From positions 6,512,501 to 6,576,500 of the forward strand of contig NZ_VIGB01000003.1 of the NCBI RefSeq assembly GCF_006636205.1: DNA of 64,000 bases, in the 5' to 3' direction. Below the pieces are notes generated by a model. The model was not told where the DNA came from, searched no databases, and worked only from the letters and a program-made list of their open reading frames with translations. Source of the stretch: Kitasatospora acidiphila. Lineage in GTDB: Bacteria; Actinomycetota; Actinomycetes; Streptomycetales; Streptomycetaceae. Position 1 is the first letter of the stretch; each line of letters starts with the position of its first letter. Of the stretch, positions 42,537 to 55,357 are shown one piece after another. The position numbers and the translations under genes were made by a program.

Positions 42537-43511
42537 ATGGAACTCGCTTACATTCCGAGCCCGTCGCGGGGCGTCCTCCACCTGGGACCGATCCCGCTGC
42601 GCGCGTACGCCTTCTGCATCATCATCGGTGTTGTTGTCGCCGTCTGGCTCGGCAGCAAGCGCTGGGTCGCCCGCGGTGGGGCCAAGCACACGGTGGGCGA
42701 CATCGCCGTCTGGGCAGTGCCGTTCGGCCTGGTCGGCGGCCGGCTCTACCACGTGATCACCGATCACCAGCTGTACTTCGACCCGGGCCGCAACCCGTGG
42801 AACGCCTTCAAGATCTGGGAGGGCGGCCTCGGCATCTGGGGTGCGATCGCGCTCGGCGCGGTCGGCGCCTGGATCGGCGCCCGCCGCCGGGGCGTGCCGC
42901 TGCCGGCCTACGCCGACGCGATCGCCCCCGGCATCGCGCTGGCCCAGGCCTGCGGGCGCTGGGGCAACTGGTTCAACCAGGAGCTCTACGGTCGGCCGAC
43001 CTCGCTGCCCTGGGGCCTGAAGATCCACAAGGTGGATGCGGACGGCACCGTGATCGACGGGGTCTTCCAGCCGACCTTCCTCTACGAGTCGCTCTGGTGC
43101 GTCGGGGTGGCGCTGCTGGTGCTCTGGGCCGACCGCCGCTTCAAGCTGGGCCACGGGCGGGCCTTCGCGCTCTATGTGATGGCCTACACGGTGGGCCGGG
43201 CCTGGATCGAGTACCTGCGGATCGACGAGGCGCACCACATCCTGGGCCTGCGGCTCAACGACTGGACGTCGATCGTGGTGTTCGCCGGTGCGCTGGCCTA
43301 CTTCGTGGTCGTCGGGCGGCTGCGCCCGGGCCGCGAGGCGCCGGACTCGATCGACCCGGTCGGCGTGCGGGAGGAGGCCGAGGCCGCCGCCGGCGCGGCG
43401 GGGTCCGAGGCGCCGACCGAGTCGGAGACCGCGACGTCCACCGAGAAGCCGACTGCCGGGAAGCCCGCCGACCAGCCGGTCACCGAGAAGCCGGTCACCG
43501 AGGACGTCTGA
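42537..43511 (+). CDS. lgt: prolipoprotein diacylglyceryl transferase
   Basis: A 324-aa membrane enzyme that transfers diacylglycerol to the lipobox cysteine of prolipoproteins. About seven helices. Seen are GLVGGRLYHVITD (essential His region), IWEGGLGIWG and the signature ACGRWGNWFNQELYGRPT, and GRAWIEYLRIDEAHHILGLRLND. The C-terminal 55 residues (Glu/Thr/Pro-rich) are disordered, as often in streptomycetes. A perfect terminator hairpin follows. Confidence 0.96.
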   Translation: MELAYIPSPSRGVLHLGPIPLRAYAFCIIIGVVVAVWLGSKRWVARGGAKHTVGDIAVWAVPFGLVGGRLYHVITDHQLYFDPGRNPWNAFKIWEGGLGIWGAIALGAVGAWIGARRRGVPLPAYADAIAPGIALAQACGRWGNWFNQELYGRPTSLPWGLKIHKVDADGTVIDGVFQPTFLYESLWCVGVALLVLWADRRFKLGHGRAFALYVMAYTVGRAWIEYLRIDEAHHILGLRLNDWTSIVVFAGALAYFVVVGRLRPGREAPDSIDPVGVREEAEAAAGAAGSEAPTESETATSTEKPTAGKPADQPVTEKPVTEDV

Positions 43512-43551
43512 CGGCTCGGCGCAGGCGCAACATCCGTCACATCGTCATCAG

Positions 43552-43581
43552 AGGGACCCGGAGTTGCCACTCCGGGTCCCT
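43552..43581 (+). terminator. terminator downstream of lgt
   Basis: AGGGACCCGGAGT and its exact complement form a 13-bp stem with a 4-base loop (TGCC), followed by CTTTCG. Confidence 0.85.
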
Positions 43582-43701
43582 CTTTCGTGGTAGCCGCCGG
43601 CATCGCCGCAGGTCAGCGAGGTAAGCCAGGGCTGGCTTGCTGGAAACTGTCAGACCCTGCGATTAACGTCAAGGGGTCACGCAGTTGCAGGAGGTTCCGC
43701 C

Positions 43702-44445
43702 ATGAGTGCTGTCATCACCCGCCCGGCCATCGACGAAGCCCCGGTCCCCCGGGTGCCCAACGCCGGGCACCACCGCGATGTCAACGGCGGCTGGCTGCGG
43801 CCCGCGGTGTTCGGCGCGATGGACGGCCTGGTCTCCAACTTCGCCCTGATGACCGGTGTGGTGGGTGGCGCGGCCGGCCACAGCACGGTGGTCCTCACGG
43901 GTCTTGCGGGTCTCGCGGCCGGGGCCTGCTCGATGGCGGCGGGGGAGTACACCTCGGTGGCCTCCCAGCGGGAGCTGGTCGAGGCCGAGATCGCCGCCGA
44001 GCGGATCGAGCTGAACCGCAACCCGCGCGGCGAGCTGGCCGAGCTGGCCCAGCTGTACGTCGAGCGCGGGGTGGAGCCGGAGCTCGCCGCCGAGGTGGCC
44101 CGGCAGCTGACCAGGGATCCGGAGCAGGCGCTGGAGGTGCACGTCCGGGAGGAGCTCGGCGTGGACCCGCACGACCTGCCCAGCCCGCTGGTGGCCGCGG
44201 TCTCCTCGTTCGGCTGCTTCGCGATCGGCGCGCTGCTGCCGCTGCTGCCCTATCTGCTGGGGGCCGCCTCGCTGCTGCCGGCGCTGCTGCTGGCGGTGGT
44301 CGGCCTGTTCCTGTGCGGCGCGGTGGTGGCCCGGGTGACGGCGCGCAGCTGGTGGTTCAGCGGGCTGCGCCAGCTGCTGCTGGGCAGCGCCGCGGCCGGG
44401 GTGACGTACCTGCTGGGCTGGCTGATCGGCGGCCATGTGGGTTGA
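43702..44445 (+). CDS. VIT1/CCC1-family metal transporter
   Basis: A 247-aa membrane protein of the vacuolar iron transporter family. Helix 1 has the family motif RPAVFGAMDGLVSNFALMTGV, helix 2 GLAGLAAGACSMAAGEYTSV, then a helical cytoplasmic domain rich in Glu (QRELVEAEIAAERIELNRN). Three C-terminal helices end GVTYLLGWLIGGHVG. Iron or manganese efflux is the expected role. ATG 43702 has GGAGG upstream. Confidence 0.92.
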   Translation: MSAVITRPAIDEAPVPRVPNAGHHRDVNGGWLRPAVFGAMDGLVSNFALMTGVVGGAAGHSTVVLTGLAGLAAGACSMAAGEYTSVASQRELVEAEIAAERIELNRNPRGELAELAQLYVERGVEPELAAEVARQLTRDPEQALEVHVREELGVDPHDLPSPLVAAVSSFGCFAIGALLPLLPYLLGAASLLPALLLAVVGLFLCGAVVARVTARSWWFSGLRQLLLGSAAAGVTYLLGWLIGGHVG

Positions 44446-44509
44446 CGGTGGGCTGACCCCCGATGTGTGGAACATCACGCATCCCCCCGCATAGCAATAC
44501 AATTTTTAC

Positions 44510-44550
44510 GGCCCGAGGCGCCCTGGACCATCAGACCAGCGCCTCGGGCC
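44510..44550. terminator. hairpin between the VIT gene and gltB
   Basis: GGCCCGAGGCGC (44510-44521) is complementary to GCGCCTCGGGCC (44539-44550), with an inner CTGG/CCAG. It lies 64 bp after the VIT stop. An A/T run (AATTTTTAC) sits on its left side. It is probably the VIT gene terminator. The remaining 44446-44856 intergenic region holds no gene; it contains this hairpin and the site at 44749. Confidence 0.6.
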
Positions 44551-44748
44551 GCGTCATTCCGGCGAAATCGCAGGACGGATGCCACGCAGTCGGGGTCAAG
44601 GTGATTTCCAGGCTGTTTCGGGTCTTGACCGGCAGGGCACACTGTCAGGAGTTCGACCCCGGGGCTACCCGGCGGTAATAGCCGCTGACCTGCGGTCCTG
44701 TCCACCATTTGGACTAGAGATTCCACTTCCCGGGATTTTCGGCATGAT

Positions 44749-44764
44749 GTAACCTGCACGAAAT
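44749..44764 (+). promoter_or_regulatory. GlnR-box-like sequence upstream of gltB
   Basis: GTAAC-6-GAAAT resembles one GlnR site (gTnAc-n6-GaAAc). It is 93 bp upstream of the gltB start. Only one site is seen rather than the usual pair, so nitrogen control by GlnR is a possibility, not a conclusion. Confidence 0.35.
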
Positions 44765-44856
44765 CGCAGAGGGCCAACGTCGTCCCTGTTGCAAAGCTCC
44801 CCCAGCCCGAGGCTGGGCGGCACCACCACTTGCCAATGACGACGACGGGAGAGCCG

Positions 44857-49447
<4,591 letters not shown>

Positions 49448-49455
<8 letters not shown>

Positions 49456-50908
49456 CCCCAAGGGCTTCCTGACCACGCCCAAGCAACTGGCCGAGCGGCG
49501 GCCGGTGGACGTGCGGCTGCGCGACTGGAACGAGGTCTACGTCGAGCGCGCCCTGCTGCCGATCATCAGCAAGCAGGCCGGGCGCTGCATGGACTGCGGC
49601 ATCCCGTTCTGCCACAACGGCTGCCCGCTCGGGAACCTCATCCCCGAGTGGAACGACCTGGCCTACCGGGACGACTGGGCCGGCGCCATAGAGCGCCTGC
49701 ACGCCACCAACAACTTCCCGGAGTTCACCGGCCGGCTCTGCCCGGCCCCCTGCGAGTCGGCCTGCGTGCTCGGCATCAACCAGGACCCGGTGACCATCAA
49801 GAACGTCGAGGTCACCATCATCGACCGGGCCTGGGACAACGGCGGGGTCCGCCCCCAGGTGCCGGAGCGGCTGTCCGGCAAGACCGTCGCCGTGGTCGGC
49901 TCCGGCCCGGCCGGCCTGGCCGCCGCCCAGCAGCTCACCCGGGCCGGCCACACCGTGGTGGTGTACGAGCGCGCCGACCGGATCGGCGGCCTGCTGCGCT
50001 ACGGCATCCCCGAGTTCAAGATGGAGAAGCGCCACATCAACCGCCGCATCGAGCAGATGCGCGCGGAGGGCACCCGGTTCCGCACCGGCGTGCACGTGGG
50101 CGAGGACATCACCGGGCAGCAGCTGCGCGAGCGCTTCGACGCCGTGGTGGTCGCCGCCGGCGCCACCACGGCCCGCGACCTGCCGGTGCCGGGGCGCGAG
50201 CTGGCGGGCATCCACCAGGCGATGGAGTACCTGCCGCTGGCCAACAAGGTCCAGGAGGGCGACTACGTCGCCTCCCCGATCAGCGCCGAGGGCAAGCACG
50301 TCATCGTGATCGGCGGCGGTGACACCGGCGCCGACTGCCTGGGCACCGCGCTGCGCCAGGGCGCCGCCTCGGTCACCCAGCTGGAGATCATGCCCCGCCC
50401 CGGCGAGGACCGCCCGGCCCACCAGCCGTGGCCGACCATGCCGATGGTCTACAAGGTCACCTCCGCGCACGAGGAGGGCGGCGACCGGGTCTACTCGGTC
50501 AGCACCACCCACTTCACCGGCGACGAGCACGGCAACGTCCAGGAGCTCCACCTGGTCGACGTCGAGTTCAGGGACGGCCGCTTCGAGCAGGTGCCCGGCA
50601 CCGAGCGCTCGATCCCGGCCCAGCTGGTCACCCTGGCCATGGGCTTCACCGGCACCGACGTCAGGAACGGCCTGGTGGAGCAGCTGGGCGTCGAGCTGGA
50701 CGCCCGGGGTAACATTGCCCGCGACGGCAAGTTCGCCACCAATGTCGATGGCGTCTACGTCTGCGGCGATGCCGGCCGCGGCCAGTCGCTGATCGTCTGG
50801 GCGATCGCCGAGGGCCGCTCCGCTGCCGCCGCGGTCGACGCCTACCTGGGTGGCAAGACCCCGCTGCCCGCCCCGATCCACCCCACCGACCGCCCCCTGG
50901 CGGTCTGA
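49448..50908 (+). CDS. gltD: glutamate synthase small subunit
   Basis: A 486-aa NADPH-oxidising beta chain. Two 4Fe-4S cysteine groups are near the N-terminus (GRCMDCGIPFCHNGCPLG and RLCPAPCESACVLG), followed by the FAD motif VVGSGPAGLAAAQQL and the NADPH motif VIGGGDTGADCLGTAL. GVYVCGDAGRGQSLIVWAI binds the FAD C-terminal part. The overlap with gltB suggests coupled translation of the two subunits. Confidence 0.97.
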
Positions 50909-50921
50909 CCCTCCCGCACAC

Positions 50922-50941
50922 GCCCGCCGCCGTTGGCGGGC
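50922..50941 (+). terminator. terminator-like hairpin after gltD
   Basis: GCCCGCC-6-GGCGGGC begins 14 bp after the gltD stop. The stem is short (7 bp) but fully GC. Confidence 0.5.
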
Positions 50942-51341
50942 CGCGCCCTGCTGACCCGCCAGCGCTGCCGGTCCACCAGCGGAGCTCGAACCGATGGCGC
51001 CTGCGCCCGACCCCGACCAAGAACCGGGTGCAGGCGCCGTCGGCGTACCCGGGGCCAGGTGCCGAGCCGAACGGCGAGTGCCAGCAGTGCAGTTGCCTGC
51101 CGTGGTCTGTGGTCCCAGTGGCCTTTGTTCGCCGGCCAAATCCATGGGGATCAGCGGGACTGCGGGCGTTTCCGGGTTGCCCCCGGCCAGCGAGATCGTG
51201 GTCAACGTTCGGCGTAGGACCACTGGAACAATGGGTCTACGGTAGATCGCCAGGTGAGAGCGGAACGAGGAAATCGCCCTCCTGCGGCCCAGTCTCGGAC
51301 CAACGGGGCCCCAACGCTGTGGATCCCTCTACGCTCGGCTC
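50942..51341. other. intergenic region without a supported gene
   Basis: About 400 bp. Open frames exist on both strands but show no recognisable domain, no good ribosome binding site and poor third-position GC bias. Near its end, TACGCT lies 11 bases before the cutA ATG and may be a -10 of a leaderless promoter. Nothing else was seen. Confidence 0.5.
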
Positions 51342-51665
51342 ATGACGAATCGTGACTTCATCGTGGTGACCACCACGCACGACGCCGAGGACAAGGCTCG
51401 CGCGCTGGCTGCGGCTGTGGTCCGTGAGCGCCTTGCCGCCTGCGCCCAGGTTTACTCGATCAACTCGGTCTACTGGTGGGACGGAGAGGTGCAGACCGAG
51501 CCGGAGTGGCGCATCGACTTCAAGACCCGCGCGGACCTGGGCGACCGCCTGGCCGCCTTCATCGGCGAACAGCACAGCTACGACACCCCGGAGATCGTCG
51601 GCCTTCCCGTGGTCACTGGCAGCACGGCGTACCTGGATTGGGTGAACTCCGAGACCGTCAGCTAG
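51342..51665 (+). CDS. cutA: divalent cation tolerance protein CutA
   Basis: A 107-aa trimeric PII-like protein. Family blocks are VVTTTHDAEDKARALAAAVV, ERLAACAQVYSINSVYWWDGEVQ, and at the C-terminus DTPEIVGLPVVTGS and YLDWV. It is linked to copper/divalent metal tolerance, though the mechanism is not settled. ATG 51342 has no Shine-Dalgarno, suggesting a leaderless message. The 3' end overlaps the convergent DUF397 gene by eight bases. Confidence 0.93.
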   Translation: MTNRDFIVVTTTHDAEDKARALAAAVVRERLAACAQVYSINSVYWWDGEVQTEPEWRIDFKTRADLGDRLAAFIGEQHSYDTPEIVGLPVVTGSTAYLDWVNSETVS

Positions 51666-51897
51666 CGGTGCTCAGCGCCGGGAAAGCACCCTGCTTGACT
51701 GCTTCGATGAACGCGGACCACGAACCCGTCGGGAACGCGAGGGTTCCTTGGTCGCGCGCTTTGGTGTCGCGAACCAACTCGATGCCGTCGAGCCTGCGGC
51801 CATGCTCCACGCAGTTCTGCCCGCTGCCGCTATACGTGCTGACGTGCCAGGTCACCACGTTGAGTGCCGTATCGTCCGTAACGTGATGTGCCGTCAT
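51658..51897 (-). CDS. DUF397 protein
   Basis: A 79-aa protein with the family outline: HVSTYSGSGQNCVEHGRRLDGIELVRDTK (tested in parts: YSGSGQNCVE and ELVRDTKARDQGTL), then FPTGSWSAFIEAVKQGAF. The RDTK stretch corresponds to the conserved RDSK. ATG 51895-51897 overlaps the TGA of the XRE gene (ATGA). It is the expected small partner of the WhiJ-like regulator. Confidence 0.9.
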   Translation of the reverse strand: MTAHHVTDDTALNVVTWHVSTYSGSGQNCVEHGRRLDGIELVRDTKARDQGTLAFPTGSWSAFIEAVKQGAFPALSTAS

Positions 51898-52748
51898 GCG
51901 AACTCCTTCATTACTTCGGAAATGTACTTGAGCGATTCGCCTGGCGGAGACGCTGCTGCCGTGTGGTCATCCCAGGCTTGTTTGTAGCGCGTAACGTCCT
52001 GTTCCCGCTCCAGCACCGTAGCGCCGGTCAGGTGCTCGAGCCAGACGTATTCGGCATGCGGGGCTTCCGCCATGGTGAAGATGGTATAAGGGGCGTATTG
52101 GCCCGGAACCTGCATGGGCACCCGCAGGGGGAGTACCTGGATGCTGAGGTTCGGCATCTGGGCCATGTCCAAGACGCGGTCAAGTTGCGCGTGCATGATC
52201 TTGCTGCTGCCAACGACGCGGTGCAGGGCCGCGACATCGATGATCAACCGTACCCGCGTCCCACGCGCGATGAAGAAATCCTGCCGCTTCTGGCGGGTCT
52301 CCATCATCACGTCGATCTCGCGCAGCGAGCGGTTGGGTCGGAAGACCTCACGCATGTAGTCAGGCGTCTGAAGCAGGCCGGGCAGCACGTGGAACTCGTA
52401 GGTCCTCGTGAGGGAGCTGTCCGCCTCCAGTGTCAGATAGTCCTTCAGGTCCTCCCAGAGCAGCGGACCTTGACTGCTCCACCAGTCCTGCTGGCGCACC
52501 TGACGCGAGAGCCGCACGAAGGCCTCACGTGTGGGCGGGTCTTCCACGCCGTACAGAGTCAGCATGAGGTCCAGGTCGAGCGGGCGGACCGACTGGTGAC
52601 CGGACTCAATCTTGCTCACTTTGGGCTGGCCGCAGTGTAGGTGTGCGGCGACCTCGCCCATGGTCATGTTCTTGCCCTCGCGGAGTGCGGCCAGCTCGCG
52701 GCCGAGGCGACGGCTCCTCATCGTGGGCAGCTCAGTCATGCCGAACAT
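51894..52748 (-). CDS. XRE-family regulator with DUF5753 (WhiJ-like)
   Basis: A 284-aa regulator. The helix-turn-helix (about residues 14-70) contains MTMGEVAAHLHCGQPKVSKIESGHQSV. The DUF5753 domain has FHVLPGLLQTPDYMREVF, RGTRVRLIIDVAALHRVVG and NLSIQVLPLRVPM. ATG 52748 is used; ATG 52739 is also possible and neither has a clear ribosome site. It is divergent from the ATPase/CYTH/radical SAM operon, which it may control. Confidence 0.92.
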   Translation of the reverse strand: MFGMTELPTMRSRRLGRELAALREGKNMTMGEVAAHLHCGQPKVSKIESGHQSVRPLDLDLMLTLYGVEDPPTREAFVRLSRQVRQQDWWSSQGPLLWEDLKDYLTLEADSSLTRTYEFHVLPGLLQTPDYMREVFRPNRSLREIDVMMETRQKRQDFFIARGTRVRLIIDVAALHRVVGSSKIMHAQLDRVLDMAQMPNLSIQVLPLRVPMQVPGQYAPYTIFTMAEAPHAEYVWLEHLTGATVLEREQDVTRYKQAWDDHTAAASPPGESLKYISEVMKEFA

Positions 52749-52878
52749 GATGATCCGTCAGTGGCTCGTCGGGCAACTTCCTCACTCGGTCGGATGAGTT
52801 CTGGCGGAATACTTGCTTGCGGCATGGCATGCAGTCCATGATGGGCAAACCTGCCACGGAGAGTGATCCTTTAGCCAC

Positions 52879-52891
52879 CAAGTGCTACTTG
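52879..52891. promoter_or_regulatory. inverted repeat in the divergent promoter
   Basis: CAAGT-GCT-ACTTG lies 36 bp upstream of the ATPase start (52928) and 130 bp from the XRE start. It is a candidate operator, on the evidence of symmetry and place only. Confidence 0.35.
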
Positions 52892-52927
52892 ATCGAGATG
52901 CGTCCGTGCGCCAACAAGGGGACGCGA

Positions 52928-53389
52928 ATGACTCTGACTGCTGAAGCTCCGCCCGTTCCGCCTGCTTCCTGCGGCCTCATCACCGCCCGGCTGTACTTCT
53001 CCCTGCGTGACCTGGCCTCCCGGGCGCAGCTCATTGGTGACATCAGGAAGCAAGTGCGGGAGGTGGCCCACATGTTCGGGAACCTCGACCGGCTGAGGAT
53101 CGCCGACGTGGAGGTCGGGCTCACCGAGTTGCTGGTCAACGTCGCTGAGCACGTTCCCGACGAACGAGCCCTTGTCACGGTCGAGTTCCTGGATGCTGGC
53201 GGAGTCGTCGTCCAGGTCTGGGACTCCTCCGCCCAGCCGCCGGTGATCGGCGAACTCGGCGAGGGCGATGACTGGTTGAACCTGGATGAGGGCGGGCGTG
53301 GGCTCGCGCTCATCAGGGCCACCGCCTCCAGTCTGAGCTGGCGTCAGGTCGCTGACGGGAAGATCGTCGAGGCTGCCTATCTGACGTGA
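52928..53389 (+). CDS. ATP-binding protein, anti-sigma-factor-like (HATPase_c)
   Basis: A 153-aa GHKL-fold protein. The N-box is VGLTELLVNVAEHV, the D-box VQVWDSSAQPP and the G-box DEGGRGLALIRATA. ATG 52928 has AAGGGG upstream and removes 37 residues with no domain character from the longer reading. It heads an operon with the CYTH and radical SAM genes and diverges from the XRE/DUF397 pair. It is paralogous in role to the ATPase at 2791, but the G-box spacing differs. Confidence 0.85.
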   Translation: MTLTAEAPPVPPASCGLITARLYFSLRDLASRAQLIGDIRKQVREVAHMFGNLDRLRIADVEVGLTELLVNVAEHVPDERALVTVEFLDAGGVVVQVWDSSAQPPVIGELGEGDDWLNLDEGGRGLALIRATASSLSWRQVADGKIVEAAYLT

Positions 53390-53496
53390 GCACGGGCGCC
53401 GACGACGCCCACTGCCTGATCGGCGTCGTCGGCTGCCCGAGTACCCGATAGCGTCGCCCCGAATCCCAAGCTCACCTGGAAGAGGGATAAGTCATT

Positions 53497-54030
53497 ATGA
53501 CCGCAACTGAGTTCGAAGCGAAGCTCCTCAATATCCAGCCCGAGAAGATCCGTACCCTGCTGGTCGAGGCTGGGGCAACGCATCTGGGCGACCGATTCCA
53601 GCGGCGCTACGTCTACGACATCCCCGACCGGCCTGGCACGTGGGTTCGGCTGCGCGACACCGGTATCGAGGTCACGCTGTGCGTCAAGGAGATCCACTCC
53701 GACGCGATTGACGGAGTGACTGAGACGGAGACGACCGTCGGCGACTTTGACGCCACCAACATGCTTCTCGGAAAGCTGGGTTACCAGCCGAGGGCGTACC
53801 AGGAGAACCGCCGGTCCTCCTGGGCACTGGGCGGCGCGGCCATCGAGATCGACCACTGGCCACTGATCCCCCCGTACTTGGAGATCGAGGGGGACAGCGC
53901 CGAACACGTCCACTCCACCGCGCTCGCGCTCGGGCTTCCGCTGGACGAGCTGACGAGCGAGAACACCACCAAGGTCTACCGCCGGTACGGGATCGACATC
54001 GAAGCGATTCCCAGGCTCACTTTCGATTGA
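53497..54030 (+). CDS. CYTH-domain protein (class IV adenylate cyclase-like / triphosphate tunnel enzyme)
   Basis: A 177-aa protein of the CYTH superfamily, which binds triphosphates in a beta-tunnel. The defining ExExK motif is present (Glu5, Glu7, Lys9 in TEFEAKLLNI). Other tunnel residues appear as WVRLRDTG, VTLCVKEI, TETETTVGDF and YLEIEGDS, with basic residues in YQENRRSSW. This fits a thiamine triphosphatase, inorganic triphosphatase or class IV cyclase; no choice is possible from sequence. ATG 53497 has GAAGAGGG upstream. The radical SAM gene starts 13 bp after its stop. Confidence 0.85.
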   Translation: MTATEFEAKLLNIQPEKIRTLLVEAGATHLGDRFQRRYVYDIPDRPGTWVRLRDTGIEVTLCVKEIHSDAIDGVTETETTVGDFDATNMLLGKLGYQPRAYQENRRSSWALGGAAIEIDHWPLIPPYLEIEGDSAEHVHSTALALGLPLDELTSENTTKVYRRYGIDIEAIPRLTFD

Positions 54031-54043
54031 CAGGAGACAAGCC

Positions 54044-55138
54044 TTGTCCGCAACTCAGGGGCCGGCGGTCCGAATCGTCCGGGACAGGACCATCCGCATC
54101 AAGGTGATCGACGACTGCGGGTTGGCCTGCACGTTCTGCCACAACGAGGGAACGCCGGTCACCGCCGACCACAAGGGCCGCACGCTGCTGCCCTTCCCGT
54201 CCGGGCCGGGCAGGACCGGGCGCGTGTCGATCTTCTCCGAGACGAACGGCGTCGACTTCCTCTCGGCGAAGATGGCTCCGGACGTGTCCTTCCGACGGGC
54301 CGTTCGGACTGTGGCGCGGGCCTTCGACGCCGACGAAGTCCACCTCACCGGAGGGGAACCCACTCTCCACGCAGAGGTGTCATCGCTGGTCTCGGTACTC
54401 ACCGGGATGGGCTTGAACGTCGGGATGACCAGTAACGGGGAGCGCGGTCGGCAGGTGATGCCTGACTGCTCGGCGGCCGGCCTCAACCGGGTCAACGTCT
54501 CGGTGTTCGGGACGACCGCCGCGGAACTCCAAGCCGTCCAGGCCGAGCGCTTCAGGTCGGCCGGTCTGGCCGACGCGAAGATCCGCGCGGCGGAACAGAC
54601 CGTCCGCGCTGCCGTATCCAACGGTGTGAAGGCCTCCGTGAACATCGTCGTTCCTGGCATGCCCCATGTGGACCGGGTCGTCAAGCTGGTTGAGTCCTAC
54701 GGCCAGTTCGCGGATGTGCGCATGCTCACCAGCATCCAAGACGGACCGGAGTCGATCGCGGCGATCTCCGAGGTGCTGGCCCGGGTCGGTGCGGAACCGG
54801 TGCTCCGGACCTTCACCGCAGGCACCTCCGACGAACGCACCCTCTACCGAGCCCTCGGCGGCCGGGCGGTCTACGTCAAGCAGCTGCTCCCGGTGCGGCT
54901 TCCGGACAGCTGCGCGTCGTGCCGCTTCAACAACGACACGGACTGCCAGGAAGGTTACTACGGCATCCGCCTGTACCTCACCGAGCAGGGGGAGTACATG
55001 GCTGGTGTCTGTATCCAGCGCATGGACTTGTGCGTGCCCGTGGCGGAGCTGTCGAGGAGCGGGATTGTGGAGGAGGTGCGGGCGTTCAAGGATGCCGAAG
55101 TCCGGCGGTTGTCACGTCAGTACGGTGCTGTCGCCTGA
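54044..55138 (+). CDS. radical SAM protein
   Basis: A 364-aa enzyme. The 4Fe-4S cysteines are C25, C29 and C32 in DDCGLACTFCHNEG (CxxxCxxC). HLTGGEPTLH holds the GGE motif, and GMTSNGERG and NRVNVSVFGTT follow in the order of MoaA-like proteins. The C-terminus has more cysteines (CASCRFNNDTDC, then GVCIQR), possibly an auxiliary cluster. The start is TTG 54044, decided by AGGAG eight bases upstream. It is transcribed with the CYTH gene; substrate and product are unknown. Confidence 0.88.
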   Translation: MSATQGPAVRIVRDRTIRIKVIDDCGLACTFCHNEGTPVTADHKGRTLLPFPSGPGRTGRVSIFSETNGVDFLSAKMAPDVSFRRAVRTVARAFDADEVHLTGGEPTLHAEVSSLVSVLTGMGLNVGMTSNGERGRQVMPDCSAAGLNRVNVSVFGTTAAELQAVQAERFRSAGLADAKIRAAEQTVRAAVSNGVKASVNIVVPGMPHVDRVVKLVESYGQFADVRMLTSIQDGPESIAAISEVLARVGAEPVLRTFTAGTSDERTLYRALGGRAVYVKQLLPVRLPDSCASCRFNNDTDCQEGYYGIRLYLTEQGEYMAGVCIQRMDLCVPVAELSRSGIVEEVRAFKDAEVRRLSRQYGAVA

Positions 55139-55357
55139 ACTGGGATGTACGGCCCGAGTAGTCGCGGAACTTGCCCGTGCGACCTCTGCGCCCCAGGAGC
55201 CATGGCAGGGTTCCTGGCCTTCACCGATTGTGCCGAAGGGGCTTGGGATCCCGGCTTCGGGAGTACTCGGCTTCTTGGCTCGGGAGCCGCGAAAGCGGTG
55301 GCGTTCTCATCCGTGCGTGTTGGCCTCCCCATTTGAGCATTCGATTTTGTGTGAACT

